Of a DNA stretch of 64,000 nucleotides, positions 24,463 through 34,211 are shown piece by piece. Positions within the stretch are counted from its first letter, which is position 1. Every line of letters starts with the position of its first letter. The position numbers and the translations under genes were made by a program. The stretch lies in assembly GCA_021401465.1 (NCBI GenBank), contig JADDMT010000080.1:1-64000 (forward strand). Direction: 5' to 3'. Under the pieces are notes generated by a model. It ran no database searches, was not told the DNA's origin, and was given only the letters and a program-made list of their open reading frames with translations. Source of the stretch: Teratosphaeria epicoccoides. Taxonomy: Eukaryota > Ascomycota > Dothideomycetes > Mycosphaerellales > Teratosphaeriaceae.

Positions 24463-25012
24463 ATTATACTTGTTAAATACTACATGAACCCCTATGTACA
24501 CACTATTTACCTGTGACACTCTTGCTTGTTAAGAGCTATGTGACAGAGGTAGTAGCAACTACACTAGTAGTGTTGCTAGCGGCATAGCACATAGCCGCTA
24601 TGTGCTAGTGTAATAGTAGAGGAGCTCTAGTATTTAATTGCTTAATCCTGCTATAGTTAATAAAGATATAGTGTATAACAAATAATAAGAGGCATGTAAC
24701 TAGGGACGCAATGAGGTCAGATACTATTCACTTACTTAGCGACGCTAAGCCTATTTGGCAATCTGCAAGGCCTTGCAGACTCACGGACCATGCGCACGGA
24801 CGAATTACCCGATTCAATCTGCAAAGTCAGTCTGCAAAGCAACTTTGCAGACTTGCTGAAGGTCCTTAATGCGAGTGACTTGGCAGCGTGTAGACTATAC
24901 AGGTCACCGAAATACGGGCCAAGCAAAAAGTCGTTGTCATGAGGAGGGGAAGGTCTCAGTGCTGTCACGCGGGTGAGGAAGTGCTCGAGAGCCGTCTTGG
25001 GTGTCGATCTAT
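24463..25012. other. Boundary between transposon island and genic DNA
   Basis: 24463-24720 is A/T-rich and repeat-like, with a near-perfect palindrome around AGCACATAGCCGCTATGTGC (near 24590-24610). From about 24720 base composition becomes that of normal genic sequence. No gene is seen. A cluster of TCTGCAA palindromes (24762-24853) lies here, upstream of the first secreted-protein gene. Confidence 0.5.
24762..24853. repeat. Cluster of TCTGCAA inverted repeats upstream of a secreted-protein gene
   Basis: 24762-24779 is a perfect 18-bp palindrome, TCTGCAAGGCCTTGCAGA. At 24829-24853 there is a second perfect inverted repeat, AGTCTGCAAAG then 3 nt then CTTTGCAGACT. A further TCTGCAAAG lies at about 24819. 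The arms share TCTGCAA. It could be an operator-like site about 250-330 bp before ATG 25096, or a foldback remnant of a repeat. Confidence 0.5.
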
Positions 25013-25019
25013 TATAAAT
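25013..25019 (+). promoter_or_regulatory. TATA box of the secreted-protein gene at 25096
   Basis: TATAAAT lies 77 bp upstream of the ATG, with pyrimidine-rich sequence (CCACCTTCTCTCACG) between it and the start, a normal layout for a fungal promoter. Confidence 0.45.
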
Positions 25020-25095
25020 GCAGCGAGCCTACCACCTTCTCTCACGAGTCGCGACTTGCATCTGCTCAACATCACTCTTGGACGGCTCACCAATC

Positions 25096-25504
25096 ATGCG
25101 CACCGACCTCCTCATCGTTTTGGTCAGCAGCTCGTCACTTGCACAAGCGCTATGCTCCATAAGCAAGGTAACATGCCCGCCTCACTGGCATTGCACGCCC
25201 TGCGTGGAGGGGAGCGCCCATGCCGCGTACTTTACGGTATGTCGTTCCCAAAAAGCCAGAACTGCCATGCACAGGAACCGCATAGGATAGTCCATTTATT
25301 CCCGCAATATGAACGCTGATTGTTAGCTGTCCAGTGCAACGTTACTGCTACTCCCGACGACCCTGGGCTCTGGGGAGCCGGATCCTGTAATCAAATCGGT
25401 CCAAAGGAGTTCTGCGTACGTGAGCTAATGGTCGTTGGAAACATCGATTTGTTGAGCTGATGTGTAACCAGTGCACCGCATGTGGAGGACAGTGTTACGG
25501 CTGA
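25096..25504 (+). CDS. Small secreted cysteine-rich protein, 84 aa, three exons (candidate effector)
   Basis: Exons are 25096-25236, 25335-25415 and 25472-25504. Introns of 98 and 56 nt have GTATGT..CAG and GTACGT..CAG ends, and a CTGAT branch point lies before each acceptor; all junctions are phase 0. The product begins with a signal peptide (MRTDLLIVLVSSSSLAQA, cleavage after Ala18), followed by 66 residues with ten cysteines and the ending CCTACGGQCYG. Five disulfides would be possible. No family was recognised. The gene is missed by single-frame ORF finding because exons 2 and 3 are only 27 and 10 codons. It is the first gene after the transposon island. Size, secretion and cysteine content match fungal effector or antimicrobial-type proteins, but function is inferred only from these. 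The alternative, chance splice motifs, is made less likely by the way each join keeps adding cysteines in frame. Confidence 0.6.
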
Positions 25505-26155
25505 GCCGATGCCATGAGGCGCTGAGTGAATTGAAGGGAGGGAGTCACTTGTGATGAGCAGAATCGAATGACGTTACGCGAGTTGGTAGCACAAGGCGAT
25601 GCAAAATATTCCACATGTCAAGGCTCGGCCTGAATCGACGAAACGTCAACGTCCGGCTACTATCTCGATTGTGCAAGTGCGTTGACCTTCGGGTAAGACC
25701 ACCCATTGACACTGTTGCATGCTTAGCAGCATTGATGGGTTGATACGACTCAAAAGAATGCCCGTGAGATTGATCATCGGGTGACAGCATTACTTTCGCT
25801 TGCTGAGTGTGGAAGTCGTGGTTCATGATCGTACCTGCCGAGTATTAGGTCAAGGTAAAAGAACTACATGGAGGAGGTACCGACTATGAAAACCGCTTTC
25901 CGGGCGCGGCGCGGTGAGCAAAAGCCGATGTACGGAGTACAAGTTGAGACAACCAGTACTGCTCTGTCTCGGTCTGAGACCAGTATAGGACCGTGAGTTC
26001 CCGAAAGTCGAGCCAGCCTGCGGCAACATTATCTACGATAGGCCATGGTGAGACACGAGCACAGCCCGCCGCAGTAGATTTCAACAAGACTTCCATGGAG
26101 CCGAGCCTCGGCAGACCTCGTGAATGCAGTTCCAAGCAACTCAACAACCACAACA
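25505..26155. other. Intergenic, nothing recognised
   Basis: Open frames on both strands are short and have no coding character. The last 150 bp would hold the promoter of the gene at 26156. Confidence 0.4.
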
Positions 26156-26521
26156 ATGCACCTCCTCACCCTCACCCTCGCCTCCACCACGACCACCCTC
26201 CTCCTCACCCCAGCCACCCAGGCCCTCCTCTGCGACGGCGTCCCGAAATTCTGCTGCCAGTGCCTCGCGCAAGGCTCCAACGCCTATGATGCGCACGCCA
26301 CAGGTATCTCCTGCATCAAGCTGAACCAGTTCAACATTGCAAGTCAAATGGTAAGTCTAGCGCCATTGCTTGGATCTCGGTGGGTCGATATGCTGACTTG
26401 AGTGGTTGGATAGTGCCAGAGCAGGATCGATGGCGTGAGTAGGAGCATGCTGGACTGCGAGTTCGATCAGTATTGCAAGGGGCAGGGCGCATTCTATGCG
26501 TCGTGTGGGGATGGGTGTTAG
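26156..26521 (+). CDS. Small secreted cysteine-rich protein, 100 aa, two exons (candidate effector)
   Basis: Exon 1 is 26156-26350. A 63-nt intron follows (GTAAGT..TAG with GCTGAC), and exon 2 is 26414-26521. The product has a signal peptide (MHLLTLTLASTTTTLLLTPATQA, cleavage after Ala23) and ten cysteines in the mature part, including FCCQC, and ends SCGDGC. A GTG 36 nt upstream is in frame, but the ATG at 26156 sits right before the signal peptide and has CAACA context. No known family was recognised, and it does not align convincingly with the neighbour at 25096 despite the equal cysteine count. Secreted and possibly effector-like by inference. Confidence 0.65.
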
Positions 26522-27099
26522 GCTTGTGCTGAGGCGAGGTGGTATTTGGTTGCGGCGATGGGCAGTCTACCAGTGCTTGGCTGAGTGACAAAGTGGCGAT
26601 GTGTGCCGAGTTCGCGATATCGCCAGCACTATCTCGGAAGCGGGAAGTCGACATGATCTTGAGCAAAGATGAAGCCTCGCTCACGTCGGCCACATTTTCA
26701 TCTTCACATTCCACAGTAGCCGAGCCCAGGCACAGCAATCCTTCACGTCGGCTTAGATCACCGAGCGAGCCGGACGTGAAAGTCGACACCGTGCAGAAGA
26801 GAGGACTGGTACCGCCAGATTGAACCGGTCCATCGCTTGAAAGTTTGTCTCAGGTCGTAATGCATTGTGCGACCAGTTTGAGCAGTCAATTGCATTGTTA
26901 GTCAATCGACGATGTCAAAAAGCGGTCAACTATGCCGCGCAGTCGACCAGTCGATGAGTTGTTGAGGTTACCGGTGCAGTGAAGTCGCTTGCCGCTCTAA
27001 AGCCAAGCACAGCGTCCTTGCAAGACGACCCATCTCCAATACCAAAAAGACAAGTTGAAATTTGCTCTCCATCCAAACATTTCAACCCCAACACCCCTC
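26522..27099. other. Intergenic between secreted-protein gene and EXO84 3' end
   Basis: No gene supported. Overlapping open frames are antisense shadows of the flanking genes or low-complexity, Pro/His-rich translations. Confidence 0.4.
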
Positions 27100-29286
27100 T
27101 CAGGCTCCCGAAACACCCAGTCCAACCACCTGCCCATCCCTCGCCGACCCACCAACCACCACCCCATTCGCTGCGCGCGGCCCGTCCTCTAGACCTCGAG
27201 CAACCATATTGCCAAAGTCGACGCCAACCTCTTTCAACACCACCGCCTGCCCCTGCACAACCTGCAAACACTCATCCCACAGCTCCGTACCCCTCTCCAC
27301 ACTACTCAGCTGCCTCTCAAGGCCGTCTCGGAACTCATCGACCCTTTCTTTGGCCCATTTGACCACTGCAGACCCTGAAGTAGCTGGGAAGGAGCCGGAA
27401 AAGGTGCGGAAGGTGTGGAGCAGTAGGGTGAATGTGATGAAGCTCAAAGCATGCAGATACGGTGGCAGTGCGCCTGTAAATGCCAAGCTGCGTGTGCGAA
27501 GCCGGATGGCTTCGGTCCGGGCGTCGAGGTATTTCGATCGAGCCAGATCTTCGTAGCCAAGACGAAGCAGCCACGATACGTTCTCTTTGGTGCGTTCTTG
27601 CCAATTACTGTTCTGCGACAACTGCCTCGAAATGGAAGTCGCGAGTCTGCTCGCTCGTCCGTCGACTTTCGTAAGGATGATCTCCTTCGCCGTTTCGTTG
27701 CCTTTGATGTTTCGCGCGAGCTTACGCAGTTTCTCCGTGCGGCCGACCGCGTCCTCGAACCGTTGTAGAGCGATATCGATGTCTAGCCCGTCGATCTGCG
27801 ACTCAACCCATCTTATGGATTGCTGTCGCCCTTCGACATCGATCAAGACGGAATTGCTCCTACTGAGACCTCCAGCTGCTTTGTCGCGCTCTGCCTCATC
27901 GGCTGCCGCTTTCTTCAAAGCGCGTGGGTCTTTGCCTGTGAGTAAGGCAACTTCATCAAGTTTGCGCTCTCTCTCGCCGTGCTCAAGTGCCATTTGTTTG
28001 CGCAGATCCTCCTGTGCTTTCCGGAACGCGACGATGATGCCTGCCTTCTCAGCTGAATCAGAGGTGGCGTATGTAAAGCTTTCGTTTCCGGCACGGACAT
28101 TGATGGCATTGGCGATGATTTTGTGCTCCCTGCTTCCCGAATTGTATGATTGTAAAGTAGAATCTCGTGAGATGTCCGCCAAGCTGACGTCCGTGAGTGG
28201 CCAACAGCGTTCTGCGACCAATGTTGTCGTCTGAGAAGGCTGATACACGCTCTGCCGTTTCATATTCGGACTTGCGCCTGCTCCACCAGTACCAGGCAAT
28301 GGATCATTCCTTTTCTTCTCACTCGCCACCAACAAGTGATCATTCAGCAATACCAATGCCACTCTCCTCCTCGTCTTCCACGTCGCAGCATTCAGCTCCA
28401 CCCACCGCTGACTTTCCATGATAATATGCCGTCCTGGCAATGCAGGAAGGTACTTCTGACTCCCTTCCACCCTCTTCCACAATGTTTGAAGGTGAGTCGA
28501 CCACATGGCCTCCAGATTGGCAACGCTAGACCTATTCGCGCGCTTCCTGTCTGCCATACTCAAACGCCCGTTCAGACCATCCACCTCTGCGCCTCCTCCA
28601 CCTGCACTCGTGGCAGCAGACAACGAGCCAGTCAAATCGCTCATGAGCGTTCTCAGCGCACGCATCTCGGATTTGAGGCGGTCAGCTTCCTTTGAGATCT
28701 TGATGAACTGCGTCCGATTTTGATAGACAGAATGCTGCAGATCCAGGTTGGTATGCTCCTTGATCCTCTGCAGCTCATTTTGATACGCGGAGATGTCGTC
28801 CTCTGTCGCATCTGCCAGAATGCCTTGTACGTACTGCTCCGCCTGCAAGTTCGGGTCCTTCAATGCGCGCACTTCCGCCTTGATCCTGCCCTCTACCCTC
28901 GAGGGTGACGTGCCATTACGTGACGGCGACCGGCTGTCTTGAGACTTCCGCCCTCGCTGAGCATACTGGGCGGGCAGACTCGGCATGGCCGGCATAGGAG
29001 GAGCGAGGCCGCCATCACCGTAATTGGGGACCTGCTGGCCAATGAAGCGCGTACTATACCGCCGCTTGACCAGATCACTCGTCTTACCTGTCGTACCCCC
29101 GCTGATACTCGGCCTCCCAAGGGTCGGCACTGACAGATTCGAGTTGCTGGTCTGGGTGGTGACGATGGAGGGATTGCGGCCATCGGCGCTGGGGTCGCGT
29201 TGTGGGATCTGGCGCGGAGCTGAGATGGTCGGACGCGTCGTCTTCTTGCGACGCAGCGAGATGCCCTTGCTCTTCTCCTCCGACAT
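27100..29286 (-). CDS. EXO84: Exocyst complex subunit Exo84, 728 aa, single exon
   Basis: Exo84 is one of the eight subunits of the exocyst, which tethers secretory vesicles at growth sites on the plasma membrane. The N-terminus MSEEKSKGISLRRKKTTRPT is characteristic of the fungal protein. Residues 1-140 are disordered and Ser/Pro-rich. A Vps51/Exo84-type coiled-coil segment lies at about 148-225 (EQYVQGILADATEDDISAY). A PH domain lies at about 270-430 (WVELNAATWKTRRRVALVLL through FTYATSDSAEKAGIIVAF). A helical Exo84 C-terminal region follows at about 500-728. The start at 29286 is the first ATG and matches the family. The length fits. There is no intron and no sign of RIP. It shares a 395-bp upstream region with the divergent TOM20 gene. 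Confidence 0.93.
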   Translation of the reverse strand: MSEEKSKGISLRRKKTTRPTISAPRQIPQRDPSADGRNPSIVTTQTSNSNLSVPTLGRPSISGGTTGKTSDLVKRRYSTRFIGQQVPNYGDGGLAPPMPAMPSLPAQYAQRGRKSQDSRSPSRNGTSPSRVEGRIKAEVRALKDPNLQAEQYVQGILADATEDDISAYQNELQRIKEHTNLDLQHSVYQNRTQFIKISKEADRLKSEMRALRTLMSDLTGSLSAATSAGGGGAEVDGLNGRLSMADRKRANRSSVANLEAMWSTHLQTLWKRVEGSQKYLPALPGRHIIMESQRWVELNAATWKTRRRVALVLLNDHLLVASEKKRNDPLPGTGGAGASPNMKRQSVYQPSQTTTLVAERCWPLTDVSLADISRDSTLQSYNSGSREHKIIANAINVRAGNESFTYATSDSAEKAGIIVAFRKAQEDLRKQMALEHGERERKLDEVALLTGKDPRALKKAAADEAERDKAAGGLSRSNSVLIDVEGRQQSIRWVESQIDGLDIDIALQRFEDAVGRTEKLRKLARNIKGNETAKEIILTKVDGRASRLATSISRQLSQNSNWQERTKENVSWLLRLGYEDLARSKYLDARTEAIRLRTRSLAFTGALPPYLHALSFITFTLLLHTFRTFSGSFPATSGSAVVKWAKERVDEFRDGLERQLSSVERGTELWDECLQVVQGQAVVLKEVGVDFGNMVARGLEDGPRAANGVVVGGSARDGQVVGLGVSGA

Positions 29287-29681
29287 GTTGAGGTGTGACG
29301 GGGAGGATGTGCCGATGCTAGGCGTGTTCGTACATGGACCAAATGTTCACGGCGCACGTGACCATGATGTTGCTGAGATGCGCTATACGTGACGATTACT
29401 TTGCTCAGAGGAGCTATACCGGATTAGGGCCCCGTAGAAATGTAGAAAAGGCCATATAGACGATTAGAGTTCCTGGTGCTTTAAGCTTTGACAATTTGCT
29501 ATTTATGGCTCTGCAAAAACGTCTGCAGAGGGCGTGGCAGACGTTGCAAAAGGTGTTTATCGACAATAAATCCGGCCGTCAACCATCAGCTTTGCGACCA
29601 GAACACAGAGACCCCTCTCTGCCATACTCAATCCCAGGAAGAAGCCCGCATAGGTCGCACACACAAAGACACACATCCGTC
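29287..29681. promoter_or_regulatory. Divergent promoter region between EXO84 and TOM20
   Basis: 395 bp between two divergent start codons. No TATA box is evident, as is usual for housekeeping genes. An ATG at 29506 in frame with TOM20 would add about 60 residues before the conserved membrane anchor, which the family does not have. Confidence 0.6.
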
Positions 29682-30263
29682 ATGGCCTCGACGACACCCT
29701 CACAAGGCCCTTCCATCGCCACCATCGTCCTTGCCAGCACCGCCGTCCTCACAACCGGCGCCCTCGCCTACGCCCTCTACTTCGACCACCGCCGCCGATC
29801 AGATCCCGAGTTTAGGAAATCGCTTAAGAAGCAGCACAAAAAGGTTGCCAAGTCCTCCGAGCTTGAAGCCAAGGCCTCTGAGCGCTCGCAGAAGCAGCGG
29901 ATCAAGAATGCGGTCGAGGAAGCTGCGAGGGAGGGCTTCCCAACAGACCCGGAAGAGACCGAGGGCTTCTTCATGCAGGAAGTTGCGCGAGGTGAGGGCA
30001 TGTGTGGCGATGGCAGCGATCCCGTGGAAGCGGCGCTGTGCTTCTACAGGGCTTTGAAGGTGTATCCGCAGCCCAGGGAGCTGATCAACATTTATGACAA
30101 GACTGTGCCGAAGGTGAGATGGGAATATCATGGCGGGTCAGATGTGGCATTGTACGCTAACTATGATATACAGCCAATTCTCGACATCCTAGCTGAGATG
30201 ATCGCCGTCGACCCCAGCATATCCGTCTCCGGTAGCAGCAGTGACGCCGGACACGTCGAATAG
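29682..30263 (+). CDS. TOM20: Mitochondrial import receptor subunit Tom20, 173 aa
   Basis: Tom20 is the outer-membrane receptor that recognises presequences and passes precursors to the TOM pore. Exon 1 is 29682-30113, intron 30114-30173 (60 nt, GTGAGA..CAG, with GCTAAC), exon 2 30174-30263. The N-terminal membrane anchor is at residues 10-32 (IATIVLASTAVLTTGALAYA), followed by YFDHRRRSDPEFRKSLKK and the receptor domain with EAALCFYRALKVYPQPRELI and YDKTVPK. The intron is a multiple of three and stop-free, so the gene looks like a single longer frame. Splicing restores the family's KTVPKPILDILAEMI junction. The start is the ATG just before the anchor. Confidence 0.9.
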   Translation: MASTTPSQGPSIATIVLASTAVLTTGALAYALYFDHRRRSDPEFRKSLKKQHKKVAKSSELEAKASERSQKQRIKNAVEEAAREGFPTDPEETEGFFMQEVARGEGMCGDGSDPVEAALCFYRALKVYPQPRELINIYDKTVPKVRWEYHGGSDVALYANYDIQPILDILAEMIAVDPSISVSGSSSDAGHVE

Positions 30264-32597
30264 ACTTCGATCTGCTCTGAGCTGCGCAAGGAGCCTGTCG
30301 TCCATGCGCGGGCGATGCCGCGCTCGATCAAACGTCCGAATCGAGGGCTATGACGTGCAAAACCACGGACAGGGTGGTGCATGTGTTCCTCCCTTATTAT
30401 CAGGTGTGAAGGCTTCATGATGTGTCGTTAGTATGGTGTTGGCTCGTGGATCTGGCACAAGTCAAAGCAGAAGCTGCAGGATGATAAAAATATGAAGGTA
30501 CTTGGGCATTGCATGGCGGTGGCGCTGGGCAGGGATGTTAGGGCCTGCTATTGATGGGCACCTCATCTCTAAGGTGACAGTCACGGTGTCATGTGTATAC
30601 TCCTGTCGTAAATTGCTGCTGAATAGCATCACAGTGAAGTTTGAAGCGCTCTGCACGTCTCCTGTTGCCTGGTATTTCGATGCTTACGGTCGGTGGCACG
30701 TGCGTCGCGCCTTCCATATTCACGGCAACTCGCGAAGCAAGCACCACTGCATGACCTGCTCACAGGTATAAGGTAGATAAGAATATCGCTTGACGACCTC
30801 GATCAACATCACCGCACCAAAGTTCCCAGATTAGAGGTCGCAATCCTCAGCAGGACTGTGCGTGCGGTGGGCTTGGCGGGAAGCCCGGGACCTGCGCGCG
30901 GTCTTCTTGAGCGGCTCCGAGGAGTGTAAAGTAAGCATGAGTGCCAGAGGGGCATCAGCCAGAGCATCCTGGGGGAGGCGGACTTGTCTTCACGACGAAT
31001 CGAGGTATGCCCTCTGGCACAAATGTTCCTTCACCCTCTATCTCTCCTAGTTCCTCCTCCACTCGCGAGGCGTTGAAGCATCCGATGGCAGCCGAGTGCA
31101 ACAAGACGGGTGCTATCCAGGCTCCCCAATCCTTCCAAAATCATCTACTCTCGCCGCTTCACCAAGGTCACAGCTACCTACTGCGGCTTCAGCGTTCGCC
31201 AAGACAGCCTCGTCAAGCTTGACCTGTGGATAGCTCTGCGTCGAAACTACGCGACAAAAATGCTTAACTGGAATTCACGCACTGTTGCGAATCCCGTCCA
31301 TGTTCGTGAGCTTAATGGCGTACAAGTGCGACGTCCAGTTGGATCAAAGAAGCACAGCCACCGGTATGGTCGATTCTCTTTTGAGGGGCGGAAGCCGCGG
31401 ACAGCATTGAAGTGAAGTTCCGAGAAGCTGGGTGTGATATAGACAGCTGATTCGCTATGAGGATCTGCGCCTTCCTACTACGAATCTGCTGCCTGACACC
31501 ACTCGCAGCCGCTTCACTTCGTCCGTGCAAGCCGATATTTTGTCATATCGTGATTATTACGACCTTTGCGAAAACATCATGTGACGACATCATTGTGTGC
31601 CAAATCGACGACAAAGCCATACCGTACGAACGGACCCATTGAAATTTAAAGACTACCTGGGCTATGGGTCTGACAATCCCGAGGACGCTGAGTGCGGAGC
31701 TGAATTCCCTCATAGTTCCAACCAATTTTGGCCCTTGTCACATAGCGGAGTAAGATCCTGGTCCAACTGGCCTTTCCTTCCATCTTCTCGTCTTCGTTCT
31801 GCGTTTCAGCCAATTGGCCTCCGGCACTACAAAAGAAGATGGTCGAGTGTCCTCCTGAACAAAAGGGTTGATTGGGTCATTCCAATGCTTCGCTTAGACC
31901 TGGTCACTCAGGACATATACTTCCGCCTGGCCCAACTATTATCGCTGGTCCGATATTCCCGCTGGCACCTCAGAATTGATGACGTGCCATTGTGCCCTTG
32001 GACCAAAATCATCGCCTAGCCCGGACCGGTCATCGTGATGGTATAATTTGGTGGTAGAACATGGCTTCTATCGGACACCAGATTCGTGATGTGAAGAAGG
32101 TCCAGCCCTTTAGAGGGCATAATCGAGACGTCTGGTATCAGGCTGGCCCCGGGCAGATTGACGAAGCTCACAGGCCATGACATGGAGCCACAGCAATTGT
32201 ACCACAACCACCAGCGACGACAATCACAAGAAATTACTTGAGTGAGATGAGTAAAGACTGAAGCTGTTGCGGGATGATGCCTGCCACATGCGATTGCTCG
32301 TCGAAAGATAGATTGACATCGCCAATGCGACCCCTTGCTTCTACAACCTTGATCACTACGCCGATCGACAGATCAAGCTTTGATCACGGGCTCGCTGCTA
32401 CATCGAGTCAGGTCAAGGTCGCCAATATGTTGAGTAACCCAGCGTGACTCGGGGTCGAGCGACTGGCCTTTCGACAGCTCCTTTGGACTGCAGACCGAAG
32501 CAGTCCCTGCTGCCAGCGCTTGGTTGACTTTGAGACCTGTTCAAGGGCTCTCACGCTCGGATGGAAGCCTCTTCATCTGGCTGTCTTGTAGCCGGGG
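30264..32597. other. 2.3-kb intergenic region without recognisable genes
   Basis: The longest open frame (31597-32019, plus) has no coding character or known motif. Other frames are shorter still. Composition is like the flanking genes and there is no RIP signature, so this is not obviously repeat-derived. Confidence 0.45.
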
Positions 32598-33095
32598 TCA
32601 CCACGGATCAGCCCTCGGCATTCTCGCAGTCGCCGTTGTCCCGGGCTCCTCGCCTTCGGCATCCGCTTTCTCATCCTGTCTTGGGTCGCCGTGCTCATCA
32701 TGATGACTTTTTCGCAACCGTGTCTGCGCTCTCCGCCATCCGAACCGTCCAACAGCCCACAGCAGACCAACCCCAGCACCGCCGAGGATTCCAGTCGGCG
32801 CGATCAAAAAGGCGGCACCACTCGCCAGAGACCCGATCGCGGTCCCGCTTATCGCCGCGACAGCAGCACCGACGGCTGCATACTTTGCATAGCGGACCAG
32901 CCGCCAGAACAGGAAGACTGTGATGTATCGGAGGCTGCGCAAGAAAGCGCGTGTCCGAAGCTGAGCAGGCTGTGGGCCAGTTTTCGGGTCGATCATGTAT
33001 TTGACGGTGTTTCTGGCCTTAATGAGCGAGGGATTTCCTTTGCTGGCGCTGATACCAGCGGGCGTCAAGTCGGTCGGGGCTACTGCATCAGTCAT
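32598..33095 (-). CDS. Small predicted membrane protein of unknown function, 165 aa
   Basis: Start chosen at ATG 33095 (MTDAVAPTDLTPAGISASKG); the upstream in-frame extension is unlike the rest. A soluble N-terminal segment ends in a basic helix (LRTRAFLRSLR). Two to three hydrophobic Gly/Ala-rich segments follow at about 57-117 (YITVFLFWRLV, AAVGAAVAAISGTAIGSL, GAAFLIAPTGILGGAGVGLL), then a charged tail (RRAQTRLRKSHHDEHGD). The glycine-rich hairpin suggests insertion in an organelle membrane, but I recognise no family. It has no intron. Codon use resembles the housekeeping neighbours. Confidence 0.6.
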   Translation of the reverse strand: MTDAVAPTDLTPAGISASKGNPSLIKARNTVKYMIDPKTGPQPAQLRTRAFLRSLRYITVFLFWRLVRYAKYAAVGAAVAAISGTAIGSLASGAAFLIAPTGILGGAGVGLLWAVGRFGWRRAQTRLRKSHHDEHGDPRQDEKADAEGEEPGTTATARMPRADPW

Positions 33096-33914
33096 AATTA
33101 GCAAACTCGTGAGGTCCTGAAGTAGGTTAAGGTCTCCTACGATCAGGGAACCTGAGCCTCGGAGCCGCCCACTAGCGCCAATCTCTTTTTTTGTCCGCGC
33201 GTCACCGTCTCCGCACATGTCTTGACTGGTTCCTGAGCCCTTGCTACCGATATAGTGATCAGATGCTCCATCATTCGGATCATGAACAGTTGCATCTCCT
33301 CCTCAAATCGTGCTCGGAAAATTTGGCATTGAAGGCCCACTCATCAAATTGTTGCTTCTGCTTGATCTGACCCTTACTTCCGATGTCAATGTGAAGTTCC
33401 GGTTGTCGATGTGAACTTCCGACTATTGTAGTGAAGTCCCGACTGTCGAGATCTCGACTGAATTTCAGCAGTTGTAATCGATGTGAAGTTCAAGGGCTGA
33501 AGTAGACCCAGCAGTATGCATTGATGCGTAGACCAATGAGTTGACAGGCTGACTGGTCGTCAAGCTGGGAGGTAGATGAAAAAGTGATTGTCAGATAGTG
33601 AATACAAAACTATGAAGGGCTACAGTCACCTTGCAAAGTTTGATGAGAGGTCACTATGAAGGTTCTGTGCTTACTATGATTGGAGGAGCCAGTGAATGCA
33701 CTGGACACCCTCTAGACTATGGCAAGCTGGGACTCTGATCATATCGGCGCAAATCTATTCCCACAGATCCTACATGCTACTACAGACGCTTTGTTGCAAT
33801 CGTGCTGTCAAGTCGCGAGGCATACCGGGCATATCACAAGGCGCTACTGATCATTGATCATAAATCTGCATGGCTTGCAAAAAGCTCTCAGCAGCTGCCA
33901 GTCATCTTGAGGGC
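33096..33914. other. Intergenic with degenerate short repeats
   Basis: 33380-33500 contains four loosely repeated copies of a word close to GATGTGAAGTTCCG spaced 20-60 bp apart. One further copy lies near 31415. Nothing else is recognised. Confidence 0.35.
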
Positions 33915-34211
33915 TCAAGTCGCATCCTCGGAACACCCCGTTACCAACCTGCCATTGAATCTGCTGCTGGTTCTTTGAGTGATCATGCAGATATTGTCGT
34001 CGCCACAGTATCCCACGAGATCGCAAGGTGCATTAGGGTTCCCGCCATTGGATCCCTGAACCAATGTCAGTCTGTTGGCGCATAATTTAGAGGCGCAATG
34101 AGTAATGATAATACAGTTGACATACTGCGGTGCATTGTGATTCGCCAAAGCGCCAGGGAAACTGACCATAAGTGGCACCAGGAAGGCGGCTTGAATGTTG
34201 TGCAGCTACAT
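33915..34211 (-). pseudogene. Small secreted cysteine-rich protein gene with a stop at codon 2
   Basis: On the minus strand ATG 34211-34209 is followed at once by TAG, then by a frame open to the stop at 33915. Were codon 2 a glutamine (CAG), the first 23 residues would be a clear signal peptide ending FPGALA. The rest has seven cysteines (VNC, THC, KLC, APC, GYC, NIC, TGC). The next in-frame ATG (34169) lies inside that hydrophobic leader and leaves a poor signal. C-to-T at CpA is the RIP change. Alternatively the TAG is a splice acceptor for an upstream exon I did not find. Expression in its present form would give at best an unsecreted 84-residue product. Confidence 0.4.

Noticed and set aside
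26331..26789. 152-codon minus-strand ORF
   Set aside because: Antisense across the spliced secreted-protein gene at 26156-26521; low-complexity and Pro/His-rich.
27587..28234. 215-codon plus-strand ORF inside EXO84
   Set aside because: Exact antisense of EXO84 coding sequence; it reflects codon bias, with no motif of its own.
31597..32019. 140-codon plus-strand ORF between TOM20 and the membrane protein
   Set aside because: No domain, no coding character, and no splice partners.
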